DNA of 40,357 bases from Candidatus Moraniibacteriota bacterium (GTDB lineage: Bacteria; Patescibacteriota; Minisyncoccia; JAHIHE01; JAGLIN01), in contig DAOWDS010000029.1 of the NCBI GenBank assembly GCA_030638895.1, positions 1 through 40,357 on the forward strand, written 5' to 3'. A program made the translations under genes and the position numbers. The notes below the pieces were generated by a model. The model searched no databases. It had not been told where the DNA came from and was given only the letters and a program-made list of their open reading frames with translations. Of the stretch, positions 8,487 to 17,908 are shown piece by piece; position 1 is the first letter of the stretch, and each line of letters starts with the position of its first letter.

Positions 8487-9364
8487 AAAAAATTAAGTTT
8501 GCTATAATTGGCGCCAGTGAAACAGAAAATACCAAGAATCTTATTGAAGAAATAAAATTAAGAGGACATTTGGTTTTTTTAATTCAACCTAAAAATTTAG
8601 TTTTTGAGTTTTCTAAAAATAAAAAGTTTAAAATTAAGCAGGGAAATATAAATTTGGATAAGTTGGATATATTTATTTTTAGAGGATATAACATAAATAT
8701 TGTTGTGGCAAAAATTTTGGCTGAAAAATTAATCAGGGATAAAAAGGTGGTTATAGATGAAGTTTTAGGAAAAAGATTTATTCCGAGTAAAATATTTGAA
8801 TGCAGTAAATTTGCCGAATATAATATAAATCATCCTGTGACATTTCAGGCATTGGATATTTCATCTTACAAAATTATTTTGGACAAGGTAACTTTTCCTA
8901 TAATTGTAAAACCATTGTATGGACAAAAGGGGCAAGGTATAATTAAAATAAATAATAAAACTAAAGCTTTGGCATTTTTCAAAAAAAATCCTAGAGGGTA
9001 TTTAGTTCAGGAGTATTTAAAAACAGATAGCGATATTAGAGTTTTTGTTGTTAACAATAAAATTCTTGGCGCTATGAGGAGATTTGTTCTGTCTGGCGAT
9101 TTTAGATCAAATGCGTCATTGGGCACCAAAGTGGAAAAAGTGATACCTACTAAAGAAATGAAAACGATTGCTATTAAAGCGACCAAAGCGATGGGATATG
9201 AAATTGCTGGTGTTGATTTTTTAGAATATAAAAATAAACTGTATGTTTTAGAGGTTAATTCTACTCCTCAGTGGCAAAAGTTTAAAGAGATTACAGGTAT
9301 TAATCCGGCAAAAAATATAGTCAGTTTAGCGTTAAAAAAATATAAAAAAAATAATACAAGTTAA
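8483..9364 (+). CDS. RimK-type ATP-grasp (alpha-L-glutamate) ligase
   Basis: 'FPIIVKPLYGQKGQGIIKI', 'YLVQEYLKTDSDIRVFVVNNKILGAMRR', 'MGYEIAGVDFLEYKNKLYVLEVNSTPQW'; 4-nt overlap with the preceding gene. Confidence 0.93.
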   Translation: MKKIKFAIIGASETENTKNLIEEIKLRGHLVFLIQPKNLVFEFSKNKKFKIKQGNINLDKLDIFIFRGYNINIVVAKILAEKLIRDKKVVIDEVLGKRFIPSKIFECSKFAEYNINHPVTFQALDISSYKIILDKVTFPIIVKPLYGQKGQGIIKINNKTKALAFFKKNPRGYLVQEYLKTDSDIRVFVVNNKILGAMRRFVLSGDFRSNASLGTKVEKVIPTKEMKTIAIKATKAMGYEIAGVDFLEYKNKLYVLEVNSTPQWQKFKEITGINPAKNIVSLALKKYKKNNTS

Positions 9365-9378
9365 CAATTTACATAAAA

Positions 9379-10713
9379 ATGAAAAAAATATTATACTTTA
9401 AAAACTACAAAATTTCTTCTGATTCTATATTATTTAAATACAAGTTTAACAATAAAAGTTATACTGTTGAATTTATTTCGAAAGAATTGCTACAAAATAA
9501 AAGCTTTGATCCTAAAAATGATTATGTTTTAAACAAAGTCATTTGTTATTTAGGTGTAATTTCTAGTTTTAACTTATTTGATTTAGAATATTTTAATGAA
9601 ATAATTGTAGAATGTATGGTATTAAACAAAGAAGAAGGCGATTATTTTTCTAATCTTTCTTTCGATGGCTTAGCTGAATTTAGATATATTAATAAAATAA
9701 ACATAAGTAAAAAAGTAAAATTTTCTTCTATCTGTAGTCAAAGTAATTGTCTATATAAAAAACCAAAACTATTTTTTAATAAAAAAACTATTTTGTTAAA
9801 TGGAGGAGGAAAAGATTCTGCCGTGGCAGCTGAAATGCTAAAATTGATAAAAGAAAATTATAGCTGGTTAACTTTAAATATGAATACTGCTAGAAAAAAT
9901 ATAATTTTAACATCAAAAATTAAAAGTTGCTTTTCATTATCGAGAGTTATAGACAAAAATATTAGAAAAGATAGTAAATACTTGGGTCACAAGCCAGTTA
10001 GCGCTCTCATAGCTTTTATAAGTATTCTTTACGCATATATTTATAAATACTCATATGTAGTTACGGCTAATGAATATTCATCAAATTTTTCTAATTTAAA
10101 AATAAACGATATATCAATAAATCACCAATATACTAAATCTCTAGATTTTGAAAAAAAATTTAATGTTTTTATACGAAACAGATTATTTAAGGGAGTTACA
10201 TATTATAGTGTTTTAAGACCTTTATATGAAATACAAATAACAAAAATATTTTCTTTCTATAGGCAATACTTTCCTCATTTCATAAGTTGTAATATAGGAG
10301 TTAAAGAAAACAAATGGTGTCTTAAATGTCCTAAATGCGCGTTTATTTTTCTTGCTTTAGCGCCTTTTATCTCAATTGCAAATATTAAAAAAATTTGGGG
10401 CTCCAATTTATTTTTAGATAAAAATATTACAGATAATATTTTAAAACTTATCGACAATAGTGCCAAACCATTTGATTGTGTAGGAACCAAAGAAGAATGT
10501 CGACTCGCTCTATATTTATGCGAAAAAAATAAACTTTTAGAAGAAGTTTCGAAAAGTACAAAAAAGGAATTATTTAAATATATTCAAAATTACGATTACG
10601 AAAAAAACTTAAAAAAATATTTACAGACATACAAAAGAGAAAATAATATTCCTAAAATCATTATTCCGAAAGTGGAAAAATTCTGGAAAAAAACACTGGA
10701 AATTAGACAATAA
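9379..10713 (+). CDS. MurL-like protein (UDP-N-acetylmuramoyl-L-alanyl-L-glutamate epimerase family)
   Basis: 'KTILLNGGGKDSAVAAEMLK' (GGGKDS motif), 'NKWCLKCPKCAFIFLALAPF' (CxxCPKC motif) and 'AKPFDCVGTKEECRLALYLC' match recalled MurL signature segments. Confidence 0.78.
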   Translation: MKKILYFKNYKISSDSILFKYKFNNKSYTVEFISKELLQNKSFDPKNDYVLNKVICYLGVISSFNLFDLEYFNEIIVECMVLNKEEGDYFSNLSFDGLAEFRYINKINISKKVKFSSICSQSNCLYKKPKLFFNKKTILLNGGGKDSAVAAEMLKLIKENYSWLTLNMNTARKNIILTSKIKSCFSLSRVIDKNIRKDSKYLGHKPVSALIAFISILYAYIYKYSYVVTANEYSSNFSNLKINDISINHQYTKSLDFEKKFNVFIRNRLFKGVTYYSVLRPLYEIQITKIFSFYRQYFPHFISCNIGVKENKWCLKCPKCAFIFLALAPFISIANIKKIWGSNLFLDKNITDNILKLIDNSAKPFDCVGTKEECRLALYLCEKNKLLEEVSKSTKKELFKYIQNYDYEKNLKKYLQTYKRENNIPKIIIPKVEKFWKKTLEIRQ

Positions 10714-10761
10714 TTATTCTGCTAATATTCTTTGCCTTTTAAGCTTATAATAAAACTTTGT

Positions 10762-12402
10762 ATGAAAAATGAACAGCCAAAATTAGAAATAATAATTTCT
10801 GAAATTAAAAAAGTGGGAGAAGAAAAAGAAGTTGAAGATGCAGTGATTAGGGAAGAGCGTGAGACTTTATCGGAAGTATTAGAAATTCCCGAAGAAGATG
10901 TTAAAAAATTAGAAATAAATATAGAAGAAAAAGAAAAATCTGAAAATAGTAAAATATTATTTGAGTATGCAGAAAAAATTTATGATATTACGAAAGATTA
11001 TAGAGCGGTTTATATATATTTAGATAACACAGATACAAAACTAATAAATATAGAAAAATTGAAAGAAGCTATTAATGATTTAGAAGAAATTCAGGACGAA
11101 GCGCAAAATAGAAATGAGCAAATTGGGAATATCATTAATAAAATAATATTTCCGGAAAAGGCCAAGATTCAACTTCTTTTAGAATTTAAAAACAGCAACT
11201 CAGAAGGAGTTTTTGAAAATGGTAAAATTGCTTACGGAGATATTGACGAAGAATTGTGCGCGAAAGCTCTTGATATTTATAATGATAAATTAGAATTTAT
11301 AAACAGTAAAAAGAATTTATTTAAAGAGATTGATAGTAACAACTCAGAAGAAGCTTTAAAGTATTTAAAATTGGCATATAAACATACTGATGAATTTTCA
11401 ATTGAGAATGATGATGATTGGTACAAAGAAAAATTAGAAGTAATAAAAAAAGAAAGACAGACAGACAGCATAGAAGAGAAACTTAAAAAAAGTAAGTTCA
11501 ACGCTGAAGATATAAAAAATTATTTTGAAATAGCTTTAATAAAGGGAGGGTTGGAAAATGCTGGGTATAAAGTGATTATTGATTCTGTTGCTAAATCTAT
11601 TGGGGTTTATAAGAAACATCCGAAATACGATAGTCCTGTAATTTTAATTCCTGAAAATAGAGAAGTTGACGGGATAAAGCTTCTTGAATTAATAGCTCAT
11701 GAAATAGGCGGGCATATAGCCTCGGGTTTTTACAGCAACAAACAAGGGCTTGGAGCGGTATCTATAGGAAGGGATTGGGAGACCTATAATGAAGGAATTG
11801 CAAAAAAAAATGAGATTGAAATAAAAAAAGAGATTTTAGAAAATTCTTACTTGAATTTTAAAATAAATTCAAGTCCGCTTTATGTCTTAGCTATGGAGAG
11901 AATAAAAAACGGAGGAGATTTTGATGAAACATGCGATTACATTTTTAGCTTGAAAAAGAAAGAACATTTAGCAGAAGGAAATGATAATTTAGAAAACGAA
12001 AGAGAAGCTAAGAAAACAGCGGAAAAAATATGTAACAGGGTATTTAGAGGATTTGATAAAAAAGAAAAAGGGAAATATTTTACGAAAGATTTAGCGTATT
12101 TGGTTGGAGAATCTGGTGTTCGAGAAATGAAAAAAACAGGAGTAGATAAATATTTATATTTGTCCAAAGTAGATCCCAAATTAATTCCAGATTTAATTAA
12201 AATGGGAGTTTATACTTATGAAAAAGGGTTGCAAATGACAAAAGATGTTGCTAAACAAGTTTGGCAAGATAAGGACTGGTTGGCAGATTATATAAAAAAC
12301 AAAAAGTGGTATGAAGAAAATACCCCAGAACATTTAGGACATTGGAATTATAGAGATAAATACATGAATGAGAATAAAACTGGATTGAAAAGCGAGGAAT
12401 AG
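10762..12402 (+). CDS. DUF1704 / MATCAP-like (tyrosine carboxypeptidase-type) zinc metallopeptidase
   Basis: 'LIAHEIGGHIASGFYSNKQGLG...WETYNEGIAKKNE': HExxxH plus downstream EG(I/L)A motif of the family. ORF track starts at TTG 10732; ATG at 10762 (MKNEQPKLE) preferred. Confidence 0.8.
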   Translation: MKNEQPKLEIIISEIKKVGEEKEVEDAVIREERETLSEVLEIPEEDVKKLEINIEEKEKSENSKILFEYAEKIYDITKDYRAVYIYLDNTDTKLINIEKLKEAINDLEEIQDEAQNRNEQIGNIINKIIFPEKAKIQLLLEFKNSNSEGVFENGKIAYGDIDEELCAKALDIYNDKLEFINSKKNLFKEIDSNNSEEALKYLKLAYKHTDEFSIENDDDWYKEKLEVIKKERQTDSIEEKLKKSKFNAEDIKNYFEIALIKGGLENAGYKVIIDSVAKSIGVYKKHPKYDSPVILIPENREVDGIKLLELIAHEIGGHIASGFYSNKQGLGAVSIGRDWETYNEGIAKKNEIEIKKEILENSYLNFKINSSPLYVLAMERIKNGGDFDETCDYIFSLKKKEHLAEGNDNLENEREAKKTAEKICNRVFRGFDKKEKGKYFTKDLAYLVGESGVREMKKTGVDKYLYLSKVDPKLIPDLIKMGVYTYEKGLQMTKDVAKQVWQDKDWLADYIKNKKWYEENTPEHLGHWNYRDKYMNENKTGLKSEE

Positions 12403-12421
12403 AATTTTTCAACAAAAACTT

Positions 12422-13465
12422 ATGATAAAAAATGCACCAAAAAGTATAAAAGCTATTAGCTCAATAATTTTAGCTGAAGAGGCATTAAAAAGAGGAATAA
12501 AGATTAATCATATTAATAGATATCAAAAAAGAATGGCTTTTTTGGAATTGTTGTACAAAAAACATTTTGAATATATAGCTGGTCAGAACGTTTCCCAGAC
12601 ATCTTTCACGGGTAATTATGCCACATCAAATAAAGCATTAACTAAAAGTTTGTTATTAAGAGCAAAGATAAATATTGCGAAAGGAAAATTATTTAGCAAA
12701 GGTGATATTGACAAAGCGCAAAATTTTATAAATAAAATAGGATATCCAATTGTAATTAAAAAGAAAGACGGAACTCATGGAGATTTGGTTTTTGTGGGAA
12801 TAAAAAACAGAAAAATGTGCGACAAAGCAGCCAATTGTATTTTAAAAGAAAATGACGATGTTTTAATAGAGAAAGAATTTAAAGGAAAAGAATATAGAAT
12901 TATAGCAACTAAAAATAAATTTATAGCTGCTACAAATAGAATTCCTGCTAATGTTATCGGAGACGGTATTCATACCATAAGAGAGCTTATTAAGAGTAAA
13001 AATAATGATATTAAACGCGGAAATAGTTTTTTTGAAAATAAACCACTAAGAAAAATAAAAGTGAATAATATTGTGAAACAAAATATAAGAGAGCAAAATA
13101 TGACATTAAATACAATACTTTTTGAAAAGGAAAAAATATATTTAAGAAAAACATCTAACCTGTCAACCGGCGGAGATAGTATTGATGTAACAGACCAGGT
13201 TCATCCGGAAATTAGAAAAATTGCAATTAGGGCTATAAGAGCTATTCCTGGACTTGCCTATGCCGGAATAGATTTAATGACTAACAATAACATTTCAAAA
13301 AAACCAACAAAAAATAGTTATATAATAATTGAAATAAATGCATCTCCTGGAATATTTATGCATCATTTCCCGTATCAAGGAAAATCAAGGAATGTTGCAA
13401 AAGGAATAATTGACATTTTATTTCCAGAAACGAAAGGGAAATATATTGACGTGAAAATTAAATAA
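12422..13465 (+). CDS. Cyanophycin synthetase-like / GshF-like ATP-grasp ligase
   Basis: 'GYPIVIKKKDGTHGDLVFVGI', 'VLIEKEFKGKEYRIIATKNKFIAATNRIPANVIGDGIHTIRELI', 'LRKTSNLSTGGDSIDVTDQVHPE', 'LAYAGIDLM..IIEINASPG'. Confidence 0.88.
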   Translation: MIKNAPKSIKAISSIILAEEALKRGIKINHINRYQKRMAFLELLYKKHFEYIAGQNVSQTSFTGNYATSNKALTKSLLLRAKINIAKGKLFSKGDIDKAQNFINKIGYPIVIKKKDGTHGDLVFVGIKNRKMCDKAANCILKENDDVLIEKEFKGKEYRIIATKNKFIAATNRIPANVIGDGIHTIRELIKSKNNDIKRGNSFFENKPLRKIKVNNIVKQNIREQNMTLNTILFEKEKIYLRKTSNLSTGGDSIDVTDQVHPEIRKIAIRAIRAIPGLAYAGIDLMTNNNISKKPTKNSYIIIEINASPGIFMHHFPYQGKSRNVAKGIIDILFPETKGKYIDVKIK

Positions 13466-13589
13466 ATACAGCAAACAATCTTTTATCCTTTAACATTTGT
13501 TAAATTTAAGCTATAATGTAACTAGATATATACTGTCTGGTTATTTTATGACATAAATTTTTATTTTAGAATATAATAATACAAATTTT

Positions 13590-16055
13590 ATGCTGAAAGC
13601 GCTTAAAATACTTTTTGTGACAACCGATTTATCTCCTTTTTCAAAAGCGGGCGGACTTGGAGACGTTTCTTGCTCTTTGCCGAAAGCGCTTTTAAAAGCG
13701 GGTCTTAATATAAGAATTATTATGCCACGACATGGAGTTATAGATGAAAAGAAACATAATATAAAGCTTATAAAAGATAATTTAAAAGTAAAAATTATAA
13801 AAAATACCGAAATAAATTTCAGAATAAAAAAAGGGAATTTAACTAAGGAGCTGCCAGTTTATTTTATAGACAAATTCAAATATTTTGGAGGAAGAAACAA
13901 AATATATGGATATAAAGACGAAAATCAGCGTTTTATGTTCTTTAATTTTGCAGTTTTTGAAGCAATTAGAAATATGAATAATTGGGTTCCAGACATAATA
14001 CATTGCAATGACTGGCACAATGGATTGATTCCATATCTGCTTAAAACTAAATTTAGCAAAGAAGAAATATTAAAAAAAACAAAAACAATTTTTACGATTC
14101 ATAATCTCACTTTTCAATTAGGAAAAAATTGGTGGGAAATTGATAAGAAAGAGCAGGATGATGGCGTGAGCAAGCTGCCTGATTTTAAGGATAGATATAA
14201 AATTGACAGAATTAATTTTGCAAAAAGAGGGATATTAAGCGCGGATATAATAAACACCGTAAGTGAAAAATATGCTGAAGAGATAATTCAAAAAAAGTTT
14301 GGACAGGACCTTTATAATATATTGTTAGTAAAACATCAAGAAAAGAGATTTTTTGGAATAATAAATGGCATTGATTATAAGGAATATAATCCTCAAACTG
14401 ATCCCGGTCTTTGGATAAACTATGATCATAATTCTCTTCAAAAAAAAGTTATAAATAAAATGAAATTACAGGAAGATTTTGGCCTTGAAATTGATGATGA
14501 TGTTCCGTTAATAGCAATGGCGACTAGGATTACTGAGCAAAAAGGATTTGATTTAATTTTGGAAATTATAGACGCCTTATTGAGGCTTAATATGCAATTA
14601 ATTCTTATTGGCAGCGCAGATTCAGATTACAAAAAAATATTTAAAAAATTAAGCAAAAAAAATCCCAAAAAAGTAGCGACTCATTTAAAGTTTGAAACTA
14701 AAAAAATAACAAGAGTTTATGCGAGTTCCGACATGTTTTTAATGCCATCTCGTTTTGAACCATGCGGGCTGGGGCAGATGATAAGTTTGCGATACGGTTC
14801 TATTCCAATTGTTCGAGAAACGGGAGGACTTTCTGATACAATTACAAATTATAATCCGCGGACAAAAAATGGAAACGGATTTGTTTTTAAAACTTATGAT
14901 CCACAAGACCTTCTTGTTGCGATTGTTAGAGCGCTAGAGACTTATAAATATAAAGAAGATTGGCGAAATCTTGCAAAAAAAGGAATGCAAGAATCTTTTT
15001 CTTGGGAGGTTCCTGCTAAAAAATATAATATACTTTATAAAAAAGCAATTAATTTAAAAATAGATAAAAAATTTATGTATCAAACCATAGAAGATATTAA
15101 TAAAAAAATTAAAGAACTGGCAAAAAAAGAATGTTTTAAAATTATAAAACCCGTTAGTTATTTTATTAAAAAGAAAAAAAATTATTATGCTCACAATGTT
15201 TTAAAAGGCAACAAAAAAATATTTTTAAAAGCTAGAATTACGGCCAATAAAGGTTATATTTTTGGGATTGAAAAAGGAATGAAAATTTCAAAAATAATGA
15301 CTGAAAATAAAAAAATATCAAATAAGGTTAACTTCACGGGATTTTTGGGAGGATCTTTAAAAGAAATTCCAGAATGGTATGTTTATAATTATATTGAAGG
15401 AAATATTTTAGGAGATTTTTATAATATGCCTAAAAAACATGAAAAAGAAGTATATATCAAAAACTCTGTTAAAAATTTGAGAAATCTGCAAAGCGTATCT
15501 AACGAGCTTATAAAAGAAGCAGAAAAAAATGGAGTTATCGAACATATTAAGAAGAGAGGGTATACGGATTATTGTAATACAGTTGAATATTACGAAAAAC
15601 AAAAAGTTGAAGACGGAAAAATTGATTTTGCCAGTGTTTATAAACTGCTTGAAAAAAATAAGAAAGCATTAGATGAAAATTTTGTTATTGCTCATGGTGA
15701 TTTTACTCTTGCTAATCAAATTGTTTCAGACAAAGACGGAAAAGTATATCTTTCTGATTGGGACTCAGTTAGGATTGACAATATTGCGGCAGATTTAACT
15801 CATCTTTGGGTTCAAACATGGAGATATCCAGCTTGGCGCTCAAAACTTCTGCAAGAATTTTTAGGAAGTATTTCTGCAACAGACAAAAATAAATTTAAAG
15901 AAATTTTTAGAATTACAGCCATTGAACAGGCAATGGCGGAAATTAAATGGAATTCAACGGCATGTAAGAAAAAATATAAAAAAGGCGTTATTGACATTTC
16001 AATAAAAACTATCAAAACTGCGTTAGAAGGATTTGAATGGCTGATTGAAATCTAG
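13590..16055 (+). CDS. GT5 glycogen/starch synthase fused to a C-terminal aminoglycoside/choline-phosphotransferase-like (APH) kinase domain
   Basis: N-terminal 'ILFVTTDLSPFSKAGGLGDVSCSLPKAL', 'HCNDWHNGLIPYLL', 'SRFEPCGLGQMISLRYGSIPIVRETGGLSDT' (GlgA). C-terminal 'FVIAHGDFTLANQIVSDKDGKVYLSDWDSVRIDNIAADLTHLW' (APH HGDxxxxN and downstream Asp motif). Confidence 0.92.
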   Translation: MLKALKILFVTTDLSPFSKAGGLGDVSCSLPKALLKAGLNIRIIMPRHGVIDEKKHNIKLIKDNLKVKIIKNTEINFRIKKGNLTKELPVYFIDKFKYFGGRNKIYGYKDENQRFMFFNFAVFEAIRNMNNWVPDIIHCNDWHNGLIPYLLKTKFSKEEILKKTKTIFTIHNLTFQLGKNWWEIDKKEQDDGVSKLPDFKDRYKIDRINFAKRGILSADIINTVSEKYAEEIIQKKFGQDLYNILLVKHQEKRFFGIINGIDYKEYNPQTDPGLWINYDHNSLQKKVINKMKLQEDFGLEIDDDVPLIAMATRITEQKGFDLILEIIDALLRLNMQLILIGSADSDYKKIFKKLSKKNPKKVATHLKFETKKITRVYASSDMFLMPSRFEPCGLGQMISLRYGSIPIVRETGGLSDTITNYNPRTKNGNGFVFKTYDPQDLLVAIVRALETYKYKEDWRNLAKKGMQESFSWEVPAKKYNILYKKAINLKIDKKFMYQTIEDINKKIKELAKKECFKIIKPVSYFIKKKKNYYAHNVLKGNKKIFLKARITANKGYIFGIEKGMKISKIMTENKKISNKVNFTGFLGGSLKEIPEWYVYNYIEGNILGDFYNMPKKHEKEVYIKNSVKNLRNLQSVSNELIKEAEKNGVIEHIKKRGYTDYCNTVEYYEKQKVEDGKIDFASVYKLLEKNKKALDENFVIAHGDFTLANQIVSDKDGKVYLSDWDSVRIDNIAADLTHLWVQTWRYPAWRSKLLQEFLGSISATDKNKFKEIFRITAIEQAMAEIKWNSTACKKKYKKGVIDISIKTIKTALEGFEWLIEI

Positions 16056-16079
16056 TTTTAATAATTAATAATAAAAAAT

Positions 16080-16835
16080 ATGTTTGTAGTAATTTTTACA
16101 ATTGTGATTATTTTACTTATTTTATTAATTGCAGTTCCTCATATTTTTTCTCGAATTTTAAAATATTTTAAATTTGAAAATGTCACTTTTAAAAAATCTA
16201 TATTAATATTATCCCTTTCATATGCTACAAGTTTTATTTTTAGCTTAATTTTCAATATTATAAATATTCAAATAATTTATTACATTTTAAATTTATTGTT
16301 TGCGTTTATAGTATTTCATTATTTTTTAAATAAATATTATCAAAACAATTTAAAACAAGCTTTAAAAATTTATATTGTTGCTAATATAATATATATTATA
16401 TTAGCTTTATTAATTATAATGCCAACAAGACAATTTATTTTTGAACCATTTTTTACGGCGGGAGAAAGCATGAATCCAACATTAAATAATGGTGATTATT
16501 TGATAATTAATAAAATAAATAAATCATATCAAAGAGGAGATATTATCGTATTTTATAATTCTTTGCATGACGGTTTTCTTACAAAAAGGATTATCGGAGT
16601 GCCGACTGAAATAGTTGAGATTAAAAATGGAAAAGTTTTTATAAATGAAATTGAATTAAAAGAAAATTATATTTTTCAAGAGGTTTTTCCAAATAAAATA
16701 ATTGCTCTTAATGATGATGAATATTTTGTTTTAGGAGATAATCTTTCTAAGAGCGCGGATTCAAGATTTTTTGGAGCGATAAAAAAAGATGATATTAGAG
16801 GAGAAGTCGTCTATAATTTTAACGAAGCTAAATAA
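16080..16835 (+). CDS. lepB: Signal peptidase I with an extended N-terminal multi-TM region
   Basis: 'TAGESMNPTLNNGDYLIINK' (Ser box), 'LTKRIIGVPTEIVEIKNGKVFIN' (Lys box), 'FVLGDNLSKSADSRFFGAI'. Confidence 0.93.
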   Translation: MFVVIFTIVIILLILLIAVPHIFSRILKYFKFENVTFKKSILILSLSYATSFIFSLIFNIINIQIIYYILNLLFAFIVFHYFLNKYYQNNLKQALKIYIVANIIYIILALLIIMPTRQFIFEPFFTAGESMNPTLNNGDYLIINKINKSYQRGDIIVFYNSLHDGFLTKRIIGVPTEIVEIKNGKVFINEIELKENYIFQEVFPNKIIALNDDEYFVLGDNLSKSADSRFFGAIKKDDIRGEVVYNFNEAK

Positions 16836-16840
16836 ATAAA

Positions 16841-17908
16841 ATGAAAAAGCTAAAAATCGCGCAAATTGCTCCTCTTTGGGAGACGATTCCTCCCCAAAAA
16901 TATGGGGGTATTGAAGTTATGATAGAAAAAATTACGAATGAGCTTGTGCAAAGAGGACATAGTGTTACTCTTTTTGCCAGTGGAAATTCAAAGACAAAAG
17001 CGGAACTCAAATCAGTTTTTCAAAAATCGCTTTTTGAAATGAACATTGATTGGTATCACAGGTCGCAGAATTTAATAAACGCGGCGAATGCTTTTTCAAT
17101 GGCAAATAAATTTGATGTAATTCATAATCATGCCGGTGATAATGGACTATTATTTTCTCAAACAACAAAAACACCAGTTGTGACAACGCTTCACAATGTT
17201 CTTCCTAATTCAGAACAAAAAAGTTCTGATGAATATATAACAATGAAATATTTTTCTCGCAAAACAAATTTTGTCAGTATAAGCCTTGATCAAAGAATAC
17301 ATACTGATATAAAATTTAAATATTCTGGAACAGTATATAACGGTATAAATTTAAAAGATTTTACTTTTAATCCAAAATCGCAAGATTATCTCGTCTGGCT
17401 TGGCAGAATTCACTATGGCAAAGGATTGCGGAATGCGGTCAATGTTGCTAAAATTTCGAAGGAAAAATTAATAATAGCCGGCAATATAACCTGTGAAACC
17501 GATGAAAAATATTTTAAAAGCGTGAAACCGATGATTGACGGAAAAAAAATAAAATATATAGGCGAAGTAGATTCAAGAAAAAAAAATGAATTATTAGGCA
17601 ATGCTAAGGGGCTTTTATTTCCGACAATATGGGAGGAACCATTCGGGCTTGTTATGGCAGAAGCAATGGCATGCGGAACTCCTATTATTGGATTTGATAA
17701 AGGATCGGTTTTTGAAGTTGTGAAGGATGGAGTAACTGGGTTTATTGTCAAAAATGACAAAGAAATAATTGAAGCCATAAAAAATATTTATAAAATAGAC
17801 AGAACAGAATGTAGAAAGCATGTAGAAAGTCATTTTACAGTTGAAAAAATGGTTGATGGATATGAAAAAATCTATGAAAAAATAATTAATAAAAGCAAAA
17901 TTAAATGA
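16841..17908 (+). CDS. GT4 family glycosyltransferase
   Basis: 'KIAQIAPLWETIPPQKYGGIEVMIEKITNELVQRGHSVTLFASGNS', 'LFPTIWEEPFGLVMAEAMACGTPIIGFDKGSVFEVV'. Confidence 0.93.
   Translation: MKKLKIAQIAPLWETIPPQKYGGIEVMIEKITNELVQRGHSVTLFASGNSKTKAELKSVFQKSLFEMNIDWYHRSQNLINAANAFSMANKFDVIHNHAGDNGLLFSQTTKTPVVTTLHNVLPNSEQKSSDEYITMKYFSRKTNFVSISLDQRIHTDIKFKYSGTVYNGINLKDFTFNPKSQDYLVWLGRIHYGKGLRNAVNVAKISKEKLIIAGNITCETDEKYFKSVKPMIDGKKIKYIGEVDSRKKNELLGNAKGLLFPTIWEEPFGLVMAEAMACGTPIIGFDKGSVFEVVKDGVTGFIVKNDKEIIEAIKNIYKIDRTECRKHVESHFTVEKMVDGYEKIYEKIINKSKIK

Noticed and set aside
17413-17778. Antisense ORF of 121 aa (and 17615-17959)
   Set aside because: Opposite a confident GT4 gene; no domain-like sequence.
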